Below, one piece after another: positions 9,073 through 18,800 of a DNA stretch of 64,000 bases; the first letter of the stretch is position 1; every line of letters begins with the position of its first letter. Source of the DNA: Sutcliffiella tianshenii (GTDB taxonomy: Bacteria; Bacillota; Bacilli; Bacillales; Bacillaceae_I); the NCBI RefSeq assembly GCF_016908565.1, contig NZ_JAFBED010000001.1:62001-126000 (forward strand), read 5' to 3'. The notes under the pieces are model-generated. The model saw nothing but the letters and a program-made list of their open reading frames with translations, made no database searches and had not been told where the DNA came from. Both the position numbers and the translations under genes were made by a program.

Positions 9073-10533
9073 ATGAAGATTTTATATATTGATATTGATT
9101 CCCTTCGTCCTGACCATTTAGGATGCTACGGGTACCACCGTGAAACCTCGCCAAATATCGACTCTCTGGCGGAACGAGGCGTCCGCTTCACCAATTATTA
9201 TGCATCAGACGCTCCATGTGCCCCATCGCGCACGGGACTTTTCAGTTCGAAATACGGTATCCACACAGGTGTTGTCAATCACGGAGGTGTGCAGGCGGAT
9301 ATGCGTCCAATTGGAGCAGACCGTCCATTCAACTATCACCATACCGAACATCAGGCATGGGTGGAAGCACTGAGATTTAAAGGCCATCACACTGCCATGA
9401 TCAGCCCCTTTCCTGGCCGGCATGCAGCTTGGCATGTTCAACAGGGATTCCTTGAAACGTATGATACCGGCAAGCATGCAGGTGAAACGGCTGGTGATGT
9501 TTCCAAGGATGCTCTACGCTGGATCAAAGAGCGAGCAACTGAAAAAGATGACTGGTTCCTTTACCTGAACTTCTGGGACCCTCATACTCCTTATCGGACC
9601 CCGGAGGAATATGGGAACCCATTTAAAAATGACCCTGCCCCGGACTGGCTGACAGATGAGATCATTGCCGAACAGCGGGAAAGCTATGGCCCGATGAGTA
9701 TACGGGATCTCCCACGCGGCAACCAATGGGCTGGCCTTCCGAGTGAAATCACCTGCCGGGAGGACTTCAAGAGCTGGATAGATGGCTACGATACTGCAAT
9801 CCGCCATGTCGATGATCATGTCGGGAAAATTCTCGATGCACTTAGAGAGCAAGGTATTCTCGATGAAACCATCATCATCATTTCTGCCGATCATGGCGAA
9901 AATCAGGGAGAACTCAATGTCTACGGTGACCATCAAACGGCCGACCATATTACAAGCAGGATACCTTGTATCGTTGCCGGACCTGGGATCAAGCAAGGAC
10001 ACGTGGATGAAGACTTCCACTACCAGATTGATTTCGGACCTACCGTTTCCGAATTGGTTGGCGCAAAAGCAAGCGGGAAATGGGATGGCCAGAGCTTCCT
10101 TCCTGCACTGACAGATGGCGAATCAGCCGGACGACCATATCTGGTAGTGAGTCAAAACGCATGGAGCTGCCAGCGCTCTGCCCGTTTTGAAAATTGGATC
10201 CTGATCCGCACATACCATGACGGCCTGAAGGAATACCCGGAGCTCATGCTGTTCGATATCGAAAACGACCCCCATGAGACGGTGAATCTTGCAGAAGAGA
10301 GACCGGAAATTGTTGCAAAAGGGTTGCGACTGCTGGACCAGTGGGTGGCAGAGCAGATGAAATCCTCCGATTCACCGATCGACCCGATGTGGGCTGTCAT
10401 CCATGAAGGCGGACCATTCCATACCCGCGGTGATGCGCTGGACACCTACCTCGCTAAGCTTCGCAAACAGGAACGACACGAAGCGGCAGAGAGATTGGAA
10501 AGTCGTTATCGTCCTGAAAAATTAAAAGGATAA
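9073..10533 (+). CDS. Sulfatase (arylsulfatase family, formylglycine type)
   Basis: A 486-residue alkaline-phosphatase-superfamily sulfatase. The metal-binding opening ILYIDIDSLRPDHLGCYGY and the active-site motif CAPSR at residues 49-53 are intact. Cys49 would be oxidised to formylglycine. Later motifs include FLYLNFWDPHTPY, IIIISADHGENQGE and a C-terminal ENDPHETVNLAEERPE. There is no signal peptide, so it acts in the cytoplasm, presumably on an imported sulfated sugar. The start has GAAAGGTAGG upstream. No sulfatase-maturing enzyme is encoded in the window. The convergent esterase and nearby dehydrogenases fit degradation of a decorated glycan. Substrate unknown. Confidence 0.9.
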   Translation: MKILYIDIDSLRPDHLGCYGYHRETSPNIDSLAERGVRFTNYYASDAPCAPSRTGLFSSKYGIHTGVVNHGGVQADMRPIGADRPFNYHHTEHQAWVEALRFKGHHTAMISPFPGRHAAWHVQQGFLETYDTGKHAGETAGDVSKDALRWIKERATEKDDWFLYLNFWDPHTPYRTPEEYGNPFKNDPAPDWLTDEIIAEQRESYGPMSIRDLPRGNQWAGLPSEITCREDFKSWIDGYDTAIRHVDDHVGKILDALREQGILDETIIIISADHGENQGELNVYGDHQTADHITSRIPCIVAGPGIKQGHVDEDFHYQIDFGPTVSELVGAKASGKWDGQSFLPALTDGESAGRPYLVVSQNAWSCQRSARFENWILIRTYHDGLKEYPELMLFDIENDPHETVNLAEERPEIVAKGLRLLDQWVAEQMKSSDSPIDPMWAVIHEGGPFHTRGDALDTYLAKLRKQERHEAAERLESRYRPEKLKG

Positions 10534-10539
10534 TAGATG

Positions 10540-10571
10540 GGCAGGCTCGAGATTGATGAGCCTGCCTTTTT
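10540..10571. terminator. Bidirectional rho-independent terminator
   Basis: GGCAGGCTC (10540-10548) pairs with GAGCCTGCC (10558-10566) and is followed by a T run. It lies between the convergent sulfatase and esterase genes. Confidence 0.9.
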
Positions 10572-11331
10572 AACGTTGATGCAAGAATTCGAGAACCGGC
10601 TGAATATGCTTGTCCCAATATCCCCATTCATGGGACCCGGGCCCATCCTCAAATGTGCTCTCGATTGATAGTTTTTCCAGGTGGTCCCGGAATCTTAAAT
10701 TAGCCTGGTAGTTATGATCCTCCGTTCCACAGCAATGGTATAATCTCGGTTTCGGTCCATCAGATTTGGCCAGGTTCTCAGCTACATGAAAAAGGTCATC
10801 CTCGCTCCCTTTAATTGGCCGATCTCCAAAGATATGCTGGAAGTCACGCGGAAAAGCAGGAATCCTGTCCACAATATCCAACGACCCTGAAAGGCTCGCA
10901 CCTGCTGCAAATCTTTCCGGATTACGCATCACCGTTTTCAGCGCACCATACCCTCCCATGGATAGCCCTGCTACAAAATTTTCCTCCCGTTTATCGGAAA
11001 GGTTAAAAAAAGACCTTGCTATCTGGGGCAGCTCTTCGCTCACATATGTATAATAATCGTAGCCATTTTCCATGTCGGTATAAAAGCTTCTCCCGGCAGC
11101 GGGCATCACTACCGCAAGCCCTAGAGGCGCGACATATCTTTCTATGGAGGTAAACCGGGTCCAAATTGTGTGATCGTCCGACAAGCCATGCAGGAGATAT
11201 AATGTCGGGTGCTTCTTTTGTTCCGCTTTGGATTCCACTCCGATATGGGAGGTTGTCTGCGGCAATATGACTGTCATCGAGGTCGAGCATTGAAGTGCCT
11301 CGGAGAAAAAGTTGCATTGGATAAGTGCCAT
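10570..11331 (-). CDS. Alpha/beta-hydrolase esterase (esterase D/EstA type)
   Basis: A 253-residue esterase. It has the oxyanion-hole strand TLYLLHGLSDDH and the nucleophile elbow GLSMGG, whose Ser attacks the ester. The C-terminal HEWGYWDKH supplies the catalytic His, and the Asp is likely in CCGTEDHNY. The fold is that of S-formylglutathione hydrolase, tributyrin esterase and acetylxylan/feruloyl esterases. No signal peptide is visible, so it is cytoplasmic. A LacI-type operator identical to one before the sugar-binding protein lies 37 bp upstream, which suggests deacylation of an imported sugar in the same regulon. Exact substrate unknown. Confidence 0.85.
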   Translation of the reverse strand: MALIQCNFFSEALQCSTSMTVILPQTTSHIGVESKAEQKKHPTLYLLHGLSDDHTIWTRFTSIERYVAPLGLAVVMPAAGRSFYTDMENGYDYYTYVSEELPQIARSFFNLSDKREENFVAGLSMGGYGALKTVMRNPERFAAGASLSGSLDIVDRIPAFPRDFQHIFGDRPIKGSEDDLFHVAENLAKSDGPKPRLYHCCGTEDHNYQANLRFRDHLEKLSIESTFEDGPGSHEWGYWDKHIQPVLEFLHQR

Positions 11332-11367
11332 TTTGAATCACATCCTCATTATTTATATAGAGTTATT

Positions 11368-11377
11368 GAAACGTTTC
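11368..11377. promoter_or_regulatory. LacI-family operator-like palindrome before the esterase gene
   Basis: GAAACGTTTC, extended to TTGAAACGTTTCGAA, is identical in its 10-bp core to the site at 2411. It lies 37 bp upstream of the esterase start, within promoter range. Confidence 0.55.
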
Positions 11378-11516
11378 GAATATTAATAGTATAAAGGAAG
11401 TGTGTATCCGCTTTCAATATTTTTATCGATACGAACAAACGTTCTTTACTTTTTATAGATATTTATTTTATAATTGAGGTGTTGGAATTAAACTTATATT
11501 TAAAGGAGTGTTCAAA

Positions 11517-11921
11517 ATGAAGCAAGTAACACCATACTTATCTTTTAATGGAAATGCTAAAGATGCACTTGAGTTTTATAAATCGGTTTTCGAGGGTGAA
11601 ATTGTTGGGGTCCAAACTTTCGGAGAAGCAGACTTCCCTACTCCCCCTGAAGCGGACAACCTCATCATGCATGCCCGATTCGAAAAAGGCGACTTTGTAC
11701 TGATGTTTTCCGATGCCTTCCCTGGACACTCCGTTGAAATGGGCAGCCAAATCTCCCTGACAATCGAGCCTGAAAACGAAGAACAGATCCAAACGCTATA
11801 CAATCGTCTTTCCGATAACGGTACAGTCGTGATGGAGCTTCAAGACACATTCTGGGGCGCACGCTACGGAAAAGTGAAGGATCAATTTGGTATCACATGG
11901 GACTTGAACCTGCAAAAATAA
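11517..11921 (+). CDS. VOC-family protein (PhnB/glyoxalase-like)
   Basis: A 134-residue vicinal-oxygen-chelate fold protein of the PhnB-like group. It opens with VTPYLSFNGNAKDALEFYKSVF and ends with FWGARYGKVKDQFGITWDLN, both typical of this family. I start it at the ATG at 11517 because AAAGGAGTG precedes it. The GTG at 11508 lies inside that ribosome binding site. Members are often small stand-alone proteins of unknown substrate. It is a single-gene unit flanked by terminators. Confidence 0.9.
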   Translation: MKQVTPYLSFNGNAKDALEFYKSVFEGEIVGVQTFGEADFPTPPEADNLIMHARFEKGDFVLMFSDAFPGHSVEMGSQISLTIEPENEEQIQTLYNRLSDNGTVVMELQDTFWGARYGKVKDQFGITWDLNLQK

Positions 11922-11930
11922 TAGTTAAAA

Positions 11931-11962
11931 GAAGCTTCCGATTGTCGGAAAGCTTCTTTTTT
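11931..11962. terminator. Rho-independent terminator
   Basis: GAAGCTTCCG (11931-11940) pairs with CGGAAAGCTTC (11946-11956, one bulge), followed by six T. It ends the VOC gene and lies 3 bp from the stop of the convergent SDR gene. Confidence 0.85.
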
Positions 11963-11964
11963 GA

Positions 11965-12714
11965 TTAATGCTCGTATATCATCTTTCGGGTCATCCCGCC
12001 ATCAACTGTCAGATTCTCCCCGGTCACAAAATCATTTTCACTGTCTGTCAGGTACAGGCACGCCCTTGCAATATCCGATGGTTTCCCTACACGGTTGGAT
12101 AGATGCTGCTCATGATCTACATCCCGTAATTTTTCATAATCCCCTGTTTCAATCCAACCTGGTGAAATAGCATTGACTGTGATGTTATCCGCGCTGAAGG
12201 AAGCTGCCATCGCATGGGTGATCGCCACAATGCCGCCTTTTGATGCTGCATACGCCTCAGAGTTCGGTTCCGACATCGCTGCACGGGTGGAGGCAATGTT
12301 GACGATCGAACCTCCATTTTCATTCTGCCTCATATGCTTGGCAGCTTCCCGCGAAGCAAGAAACACACTGCGAAGATTTGTCTGGATGACATTATCCCAG
12401 TCCTCGATTGTCAGTTCATATGGGGACGTGAATGTTGAAATGCCCGCATTGTTGATCAGGACATCTATTTTCTGAAACTGTTGTACCGTCTTGTTGATGA
12501 GGTGGACGATATCCACTTCTTTGCGGACGTCCGTCTGGATGAAGAGGGCTTCTGCGCCTTGTGACTTCAATTCCTTTTCAAGGTCTGCCCCTGCCTTTTT
12601 CTCCATATCTGCAAGAACCACCGTTGCCCCTTTTTGGGCGTAATCCTTGGCGATCCCTTTTCCGATCCCGTTTGCTGCACCTGTTATGATGACGACTTGG
12701 TTTTGGAAGTTCAT
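11965..12714 (-). CDS. Short-chain dehydrogenase/reductase
   Basis: A 249-residue classical SDR. The cofactor motif is TGAANGIGKG (residues 11-20), NNAG stands near residue 88, and the catalytic pair is YAASKGG with the preceding Ser in NIASTRA. The C-terminal ENLTVDGGMTRKM is typical. Asp36 (VLADMEKK) after the second strand suggests preference for NAD over NADP. It resembles glucose/ribitol dehydrogenases and 3-oxoacyl-ACP reductase-like enzymes. Being alone, it gives no pathway clue. Confidence 0.9.
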   Translation of the reverse strand: MNFQNQVVIITGAANGIGKGIAKDYAQKGATVVLADMEKKAGADLEKELKSQGAEALFIQTDVRKEVDIVHLINKTVQQFQKIDVLINNAGISTFTSPYELTIEDWDNVIQTNLRSVFLASREAAKHMRQNENGGSIVNIASTRAAMSEPNSEAYAASKGGIVAITHAMAASFSADNITVNAISPGWIETGDYEKLRDVDHEQHLSNRVGKPSDIARACLYLTDSENDFVTGENLTVDGGMTRKMIYEH

Positions 12715-12811
12715 GGTTTTATGCCTCCTCTTTTTTTATAAGTTGAGAAAAGTATACAGGGTGGGATGCGGGAATACAAAAGAAGCGCTTCCTACAAACA
12801 CATATATCACT

Positions 12812-12847
12812 AAAAAAGAGACGCACTTCAATTTAGAAGTGCGTCTC
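12812..12847 (-). terminator. Strong rho-independent terminator
   Basis: GAGACGCACTTC (12818-12829) pairs perfectly with GAAGTGCGTCTC (12836-12847). On the minus strand it is followed by six T. It lies 10 bp beyond the stop of the giant LPxTG gene. Confidence 0.92.
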
Positions 12848-12857
12848 TTAAAGACTT

Positions 12858-15800
12858 TTATTCGGCTGATTCTTTTCTTCTGAAATAGAAGAATGATCCA
12901 GTTCCAAGACCCAACATTAGCATACCGATAAGTAACAAGTTATAGGTGTTTGTTGCCGTATTTGGCAGTTTTCCACCGTTGTTGCCACCATTGTTGCCTC
13001 CGTTGTTGCCTCCGTTACCATTACCATTGCCATTGCCATTGCCATTGCCATTGCCATTGCCATTGCCATCGCCATCGCCATCGCCATCGCCATTGCCATC
13101 GCCATCGCCATCGCCATCGCCATCGCCATCGCCATCGCCATCGCCATCGCCGCCACCTGTAGGGGTAGCTTCCACTTTGATTCTTCCTTCCACAACTGGA
13201 GAGATTACCTCGAATTGTGCAATGTATGCCATTACTGCTTCGTCCAGCCCTGCATATTCGTTCAAGATTGGATAGTCAGCAAACATGGAATACTCATCTC
13301 CACCAGCAGCCATGAAGTCATTGGTTGCCAATGTGTACATTTTCTTCATGTCAAGTGCCACACCGTTAATCGTAACAGAGTGCACTCTTTCTCCTGCAGG
13401 TTTGTCCTTGTCAATAGAGAACATAATTCCTGCTACGTGGGGGAATGCACCTTTTGGATTCGGATAGTCACTTACACCGTGCTCAAGTGCTGCCTTGATG
13501 TCCGCACCTGAAACTTCTTTCGTCACAATGTAGTTACCGAATGGCAATACTGTGATTACTTCACCTATAGTAATTTCACCGACATCGATGGAATCACGGA
13601 TACCACCACCATTAGTAATGGCGACATCAGCACCTGTAGCTTCCAGCATTGCGTCAGTAATCAGGTTACCTAGGTTTGTTTCATGGACACGTACCTGCTC
13701 GCGCGCACCATCCAGATGAACTGTTGTTTCACCAATCACTTCACTCAGGATTTCTTCCTGTTCTTTATTAATCAAATCAATTACAGCCTGCACGTCCGGA
13801 TCAGCTTCAATGCCTTCCATGTCCGCTTTCGTGATAAGATCTCTTGTTTTGCTTACAAGCTCTTTCCCCTTGAAGCTTAATTCAACCACACCAAGATTTT
13901 CCGTGTATTCACCGGCACTTACAATCAATGTTCCGCTTTCGTTGATGTTATCGACAGTATGACTGTGGCCATCCACGATTACGTCAATGCCAGGAGCACC
14001 TTGTGCAACCTTGATGCTTGTTTCTGTACTGGAAGCATCTGTCCCTAAGTGGGAAAGTGCAATGATAACATCCGCACCTTCAGATTCCAGTTCAGCTACC
14101 ATATCTTTCGCAGCCTCAACCGGATCTGTAAAGGTCAAGCCCTCTACGTTCTTCGGATGCGTTTTGTAATGTGTTTCCGGAGTGGATAATCCGAAAATAC
14201 CTACTTTGATTCCATCTACTTCCTGCATCATATATGGAGGAAGCAGGTAATCACCAGTTTCATCTACAATGATATTTGCACTTAATACTGGGAAGTCGGC
14301 CATTTCAGTCAACTCAAGGAGTCTATCATATCCGTAGTTGAAGTCATGGTTACCAGCAGCCATGGAATCATAGCCCATCGCATTCATGATATCCACAATA
14401 CTCTTACCTTCTGTCAGTGTAGCAAAAGTCTGACCATGGAAAGTATCCCCTGCATCTAGAAGCAAGGTATTGCTATTATTCTCTCTGTATTGCTTCACTA
14501 GTGTGGAAAGCTTTGCAAATCCGATGGAAGAACTGCTTTCCGTTACACGTGAATGAGAGTCGTTCGTATGAAGAATTGTAATATTGGTGATTTTCTCTGT
14601 AATTTCCATATCCTCTGCAAAAATGACACGGATTCGGTTACCATCGGCACCAGATGATGCGATACCAGATACAGAAATGTAGTCACCAACTTTAAAGCGT
14701 TCCACACCTAATGGAAGATATCCATCAACATGAATTCTTGCATCATTTTTGCCGTCATTGACAATCATGAAGCTTCCTTCATCATTGATTTCTTTAACGG
14801 TACCTTTCAGTTCCACCAATTGGCCGTTGAAAGTGCCATCGATAATCTGTTGTGCAGTTACTTCTTTTGCTTCTACCGGTTCTCCAGGACCGACATAAAG
14901 GATTTCCATGTCAAAGTTCTCATATTCGAGCTCCAATTCCCCTTCGAATGTCGTGATCCCACCTGTGGCAATCACAACCGTTCCGACCGGAAGATCTCTT
15001 CCTTGTGCACCGAATAATGAAATACCGCCAGTTTCATCTTGTATATAGATGGTATCAAAGAATTTGTTTGTAGGTGCTGTTACCACACCTTTAACTGTTA
15101 CGATGTCGCCGTCTTGTGCATTTGCACGAACATCCGAGATGGACTGAATACGTTCGTGATCAGCTAACCAATCCATCAGAGTCAATGTAAATGACGTGTT
15201 ACTAACATCGTTTACGATTTCAAAGTCAGAGTAGAAGTGTCGACCAGCTACTACGATTCTTCCTTCACCAACATACTCTTTCGCGATTAATGGAATAGAC
15301 TCACCATCTGGTCCGGACGTTTGGTCCGCATCATTTTCTCCACCTATTGCTTCATTATATGTGTGGTAACCTTCTTCTACATTATAGTTGTAGGATGTTG
15401 CATTTCCTGCCACTAGAATTTCCAATCCTGTTTCAGGGTCATTCGTCAGTGCGCTAAGATTTTCGTCAACCAGTGATGCACCACTGAAATAACGGATGGC
15501 ATCAAGGTTTTCATTCAAGCCGCTTGTTGTAGCCGGAGCAGTATGCGCATATACAGACCACTTCATTCCACCACTGAACTTATCGGATGTGTTTGGCTCA
15601 TAGACATTATCAGAGTTGATACGAATTCCTGAGCCCATTTTTTCCAATAGCGGATTCAGCTTTTTGTTATCAAAGTTGAAGTTCGATTTGGAAGCAAGCA
15701 TCAAGGAACCACCAGCTTGTACCCAATCATTGATGGCTGTCATTTCCGCATCTGTAAATACCTTGTTAGGTGCGTTAATGACAAGAACATCATATCCTGC

Positions 15801-18800
15801 CAATACTTCAGCTGTGTAAGCCTCTGAATTGTACTTTGCGTGATATCCACTACGGCGCAATAGTTCCATGAAATTGTTCATGGAGCCAGGAACATCTGCG
15901 TTGCTGTGTGCAGAGTCAACAAGCACTTTTTGCCCGTTGGATTCTACTACTTTAATAGATTTTGTAATTTCAGTAACTGTTGTAACACCAGGAATTTCTG
16001 TCAATACAGCAATAATCTTGTCCTGACCGGATGCAGTCGGAATCCATGTAGTTGTTGCATCAGCACGTTTCCCTGGTCCGATATAAGGAATGTTACCTGT
16101 ACCTATGTGATTCTCTTCGCTGACAGAACCATGATAAAATTTCACTTCCAGGTTTTCTGCAGAACGTACACCCATGTTACTTATAGTTGCAGTTAATTCT
16201 GTTTCAGATCCTGGAACACTTGGATCTGGATTCACTTGAAGAAGTGTCAACTTAACATCACTTTCTCCACCGGAAGTGTAAATTGCGCTTGCTGTTGTCC
16301 ATTTACTATCTGTATGGATAACCTTTACAACATACCAGTTTGCACCGCTTCCGTCCTGGATGGTAGGAGTCCATGCAAATTCGGTCTTTTCTCCGACCAT
16401 AACGGAATCAAGAACGTTTCCGCCATTGGAGATGATTTGGATTTCACTGATCGGATTATCTGAATCCTGAACCCAGATGTCAAAATTCAAATCCGTTCCA
16501 TCTTGTACATCCACTGTGCTACCCATCCAATATCCGTTCGCTTTTACACGAAGCTTTGTGTCACGGGCTTCTGTGGAGTAGACACGGCGTGCTTTCAATG
16601 CTTCCATGAAGGACTCATTGGATAAATCTTCTGCTACGACTGCAGTCATGTTATCAGGAACGCCCCAGTTTGCGGAGTGGTTGTCCTGTCCATTGATTGC
16701 ACCAACGTGCCAGCCGTTGTCCATCGCACGGAAGAAATGCTCTTCAGCACGTGCATAGCTGTAAGGTGGTGCACCGTTACCTACCTCGATCATCGCCATT
16801 AAATGGTCGATTTCTGGAACATATGCAAGGTCATTGAAAGAATCACTTGGCCAGTTAGGGTGATTGAATGCAGCAACGGCATTTTCCTCCGTTGTTAACC
16901 ACTCATAGAAATCACCAAGCTCTACCACCGTTTGTTTTGCTTCCACGTAATCATTGGTGTTGGTTACGTTTATGTGTCCCCAATTTGAGGATGTCATTTC
17001 AAATCCACGCATCGCAAGGAATTCACCTGAGTGCTCGGAATTGAAAGCATTCATCTGTTCTTTCGTTGCATGCCATTCAGAGCCGACTTTTTCCACAAAT
17101 TCTTTACGATCGGAAACATATTCATCCCCATCCAACCAGTTGGAATGGTCCGTAACGATCAAGTAGTCCAGATCATTCTCATATGCCATCTCAAAGGCTT
17201 CAGCTGGAGTACCTTTCCCATCGGAATAGCTTGTATGAGCATGCGGTACACCGAAGTAGAAGTTGTAGTCACTGTCATCCTTCGCTTCCTGGATGTAGAA
17301 ATAAGAAACATAAGAGGTTTTAGCTCCAGCTACGTCTGTTACCTCTACAGAAATGCTATGTTCTCCTAATGCCATGTCAGTTGCTGGGGTATAGCTGAAT
17401 GTAAATGCAGACTGATTAACTGTCGTTTCAGTCGTTACATCCACACCATCCACCAAAAGCTTGAAGCTTGTCCAGTCAATCTCTGCATCAGCTTCATCGA
17501 TTTTCCCTGAAATTTCAGGTTTGTATTCGTTGATTGTTACCATTTTTGCAGGTTTTACACCGAAAATAATCGGCAATTTTGCCGTTTCTGGTGCATCCTG
17601 CTTCACCAAATCCGCCCCGAAACGAAGCTTCAATTGTGGGTCTTTGAATTTTGCCGCGATACCAACAATACTGTAGTATTCGCCAGCTTTATATGCTGTT
17701 TTTGTAAAGTTGTCCGCTCTGCTGTGATATAGCTTTGTTGTATTTTTGGACATATCTTCGATGATGAAGCTGTATTGATCGGATGTAATATCCTTAAGCT
17801 GCGCCAATTCCACTTTTACAAGCTCACCTTGATGAGCATCAATCTGATCAAGTGTAATAACGGCTGGAACAGGCAAAGCCTTTGTTCCAAGCTTCGTGAT
17901 TTTCTCGGCAGCTTCCACGCTGATTTGGATTTCTCCATTGTATACGGAAGTCTTACCTACAACCTTCAGTTCTTCACCCTCCACAAAATCGGAAAGTGAT
18001 ACACCTTTACCGGTTGTATTGATTTGCACCCCGGAAGTTGCATCCTGGATGTACATTGCAGTGCTGGATTCAGCATGCGTCACGACACCTTGGATAGTTA
18101 CTTCTGTACCAGCAGTTTGAACCTTTGCATCCGCAATCGGGGATACCTCCGGATCAACCGGCCCTTCAGGTACAACTGCAATGTCATCAGGTGTACGAAG
18201 TAATACGTGATAAGTGTCCGGTCCAGTCCCTTTTTGTTCCACCACACCTACTACGTTTACAACATCGCCTACTGTAACAGATAAATTTTCCGCTTTGAAT
18301 CCTGTTCTGCTGTCCAACTTAACTGCAGCAGTATTAGTCCCATTTGATACTGTAATATTTGCGTTATTATAGCTATCAGAAGTAAGCTCAGTAATTGTTA
18401 CACTCTTCAAATCAACCAGCTGAGCTTCTTTTGCTTCTGCCACTTCCTCGACTGTAACAGTCTTAGAAGCAGGTTCACCAGCTGTAGGATTTATTACTTC
18501 TACAGCACTAGGAATAATTTCAAACTTCCCTTTGAATTCATCCGTTGAACCTGTCACTTTTATCTTAGAACCAATGGCAACATCAGCGTATTCATTACTT
18601 GTATATACCATTAATCCACCGGTTGCATCTTGCATGTAGAAGGATTCTCCGCCAAATCCACCAGGAGCGGTAGTAACAATCCCTTCAACAATTACATCTT
18701 GCTGTCCTTTTCCTCCCAATCTGACATCTGCAATCGTGGATATAGATGGATCTGTTGGGTCAGTTGGATCAGTTGACTCTCCGTTTGGCTGTTCAGCCAT

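Noticed and set aside
12917-13275. Met-Ala, Pro-Leu and His-Cys repeat ORFs on both strands
   Set aside because: These are other-frame readings of the hexamer repeat that encodes the Gly-Asp linker of the LPxTG protein.
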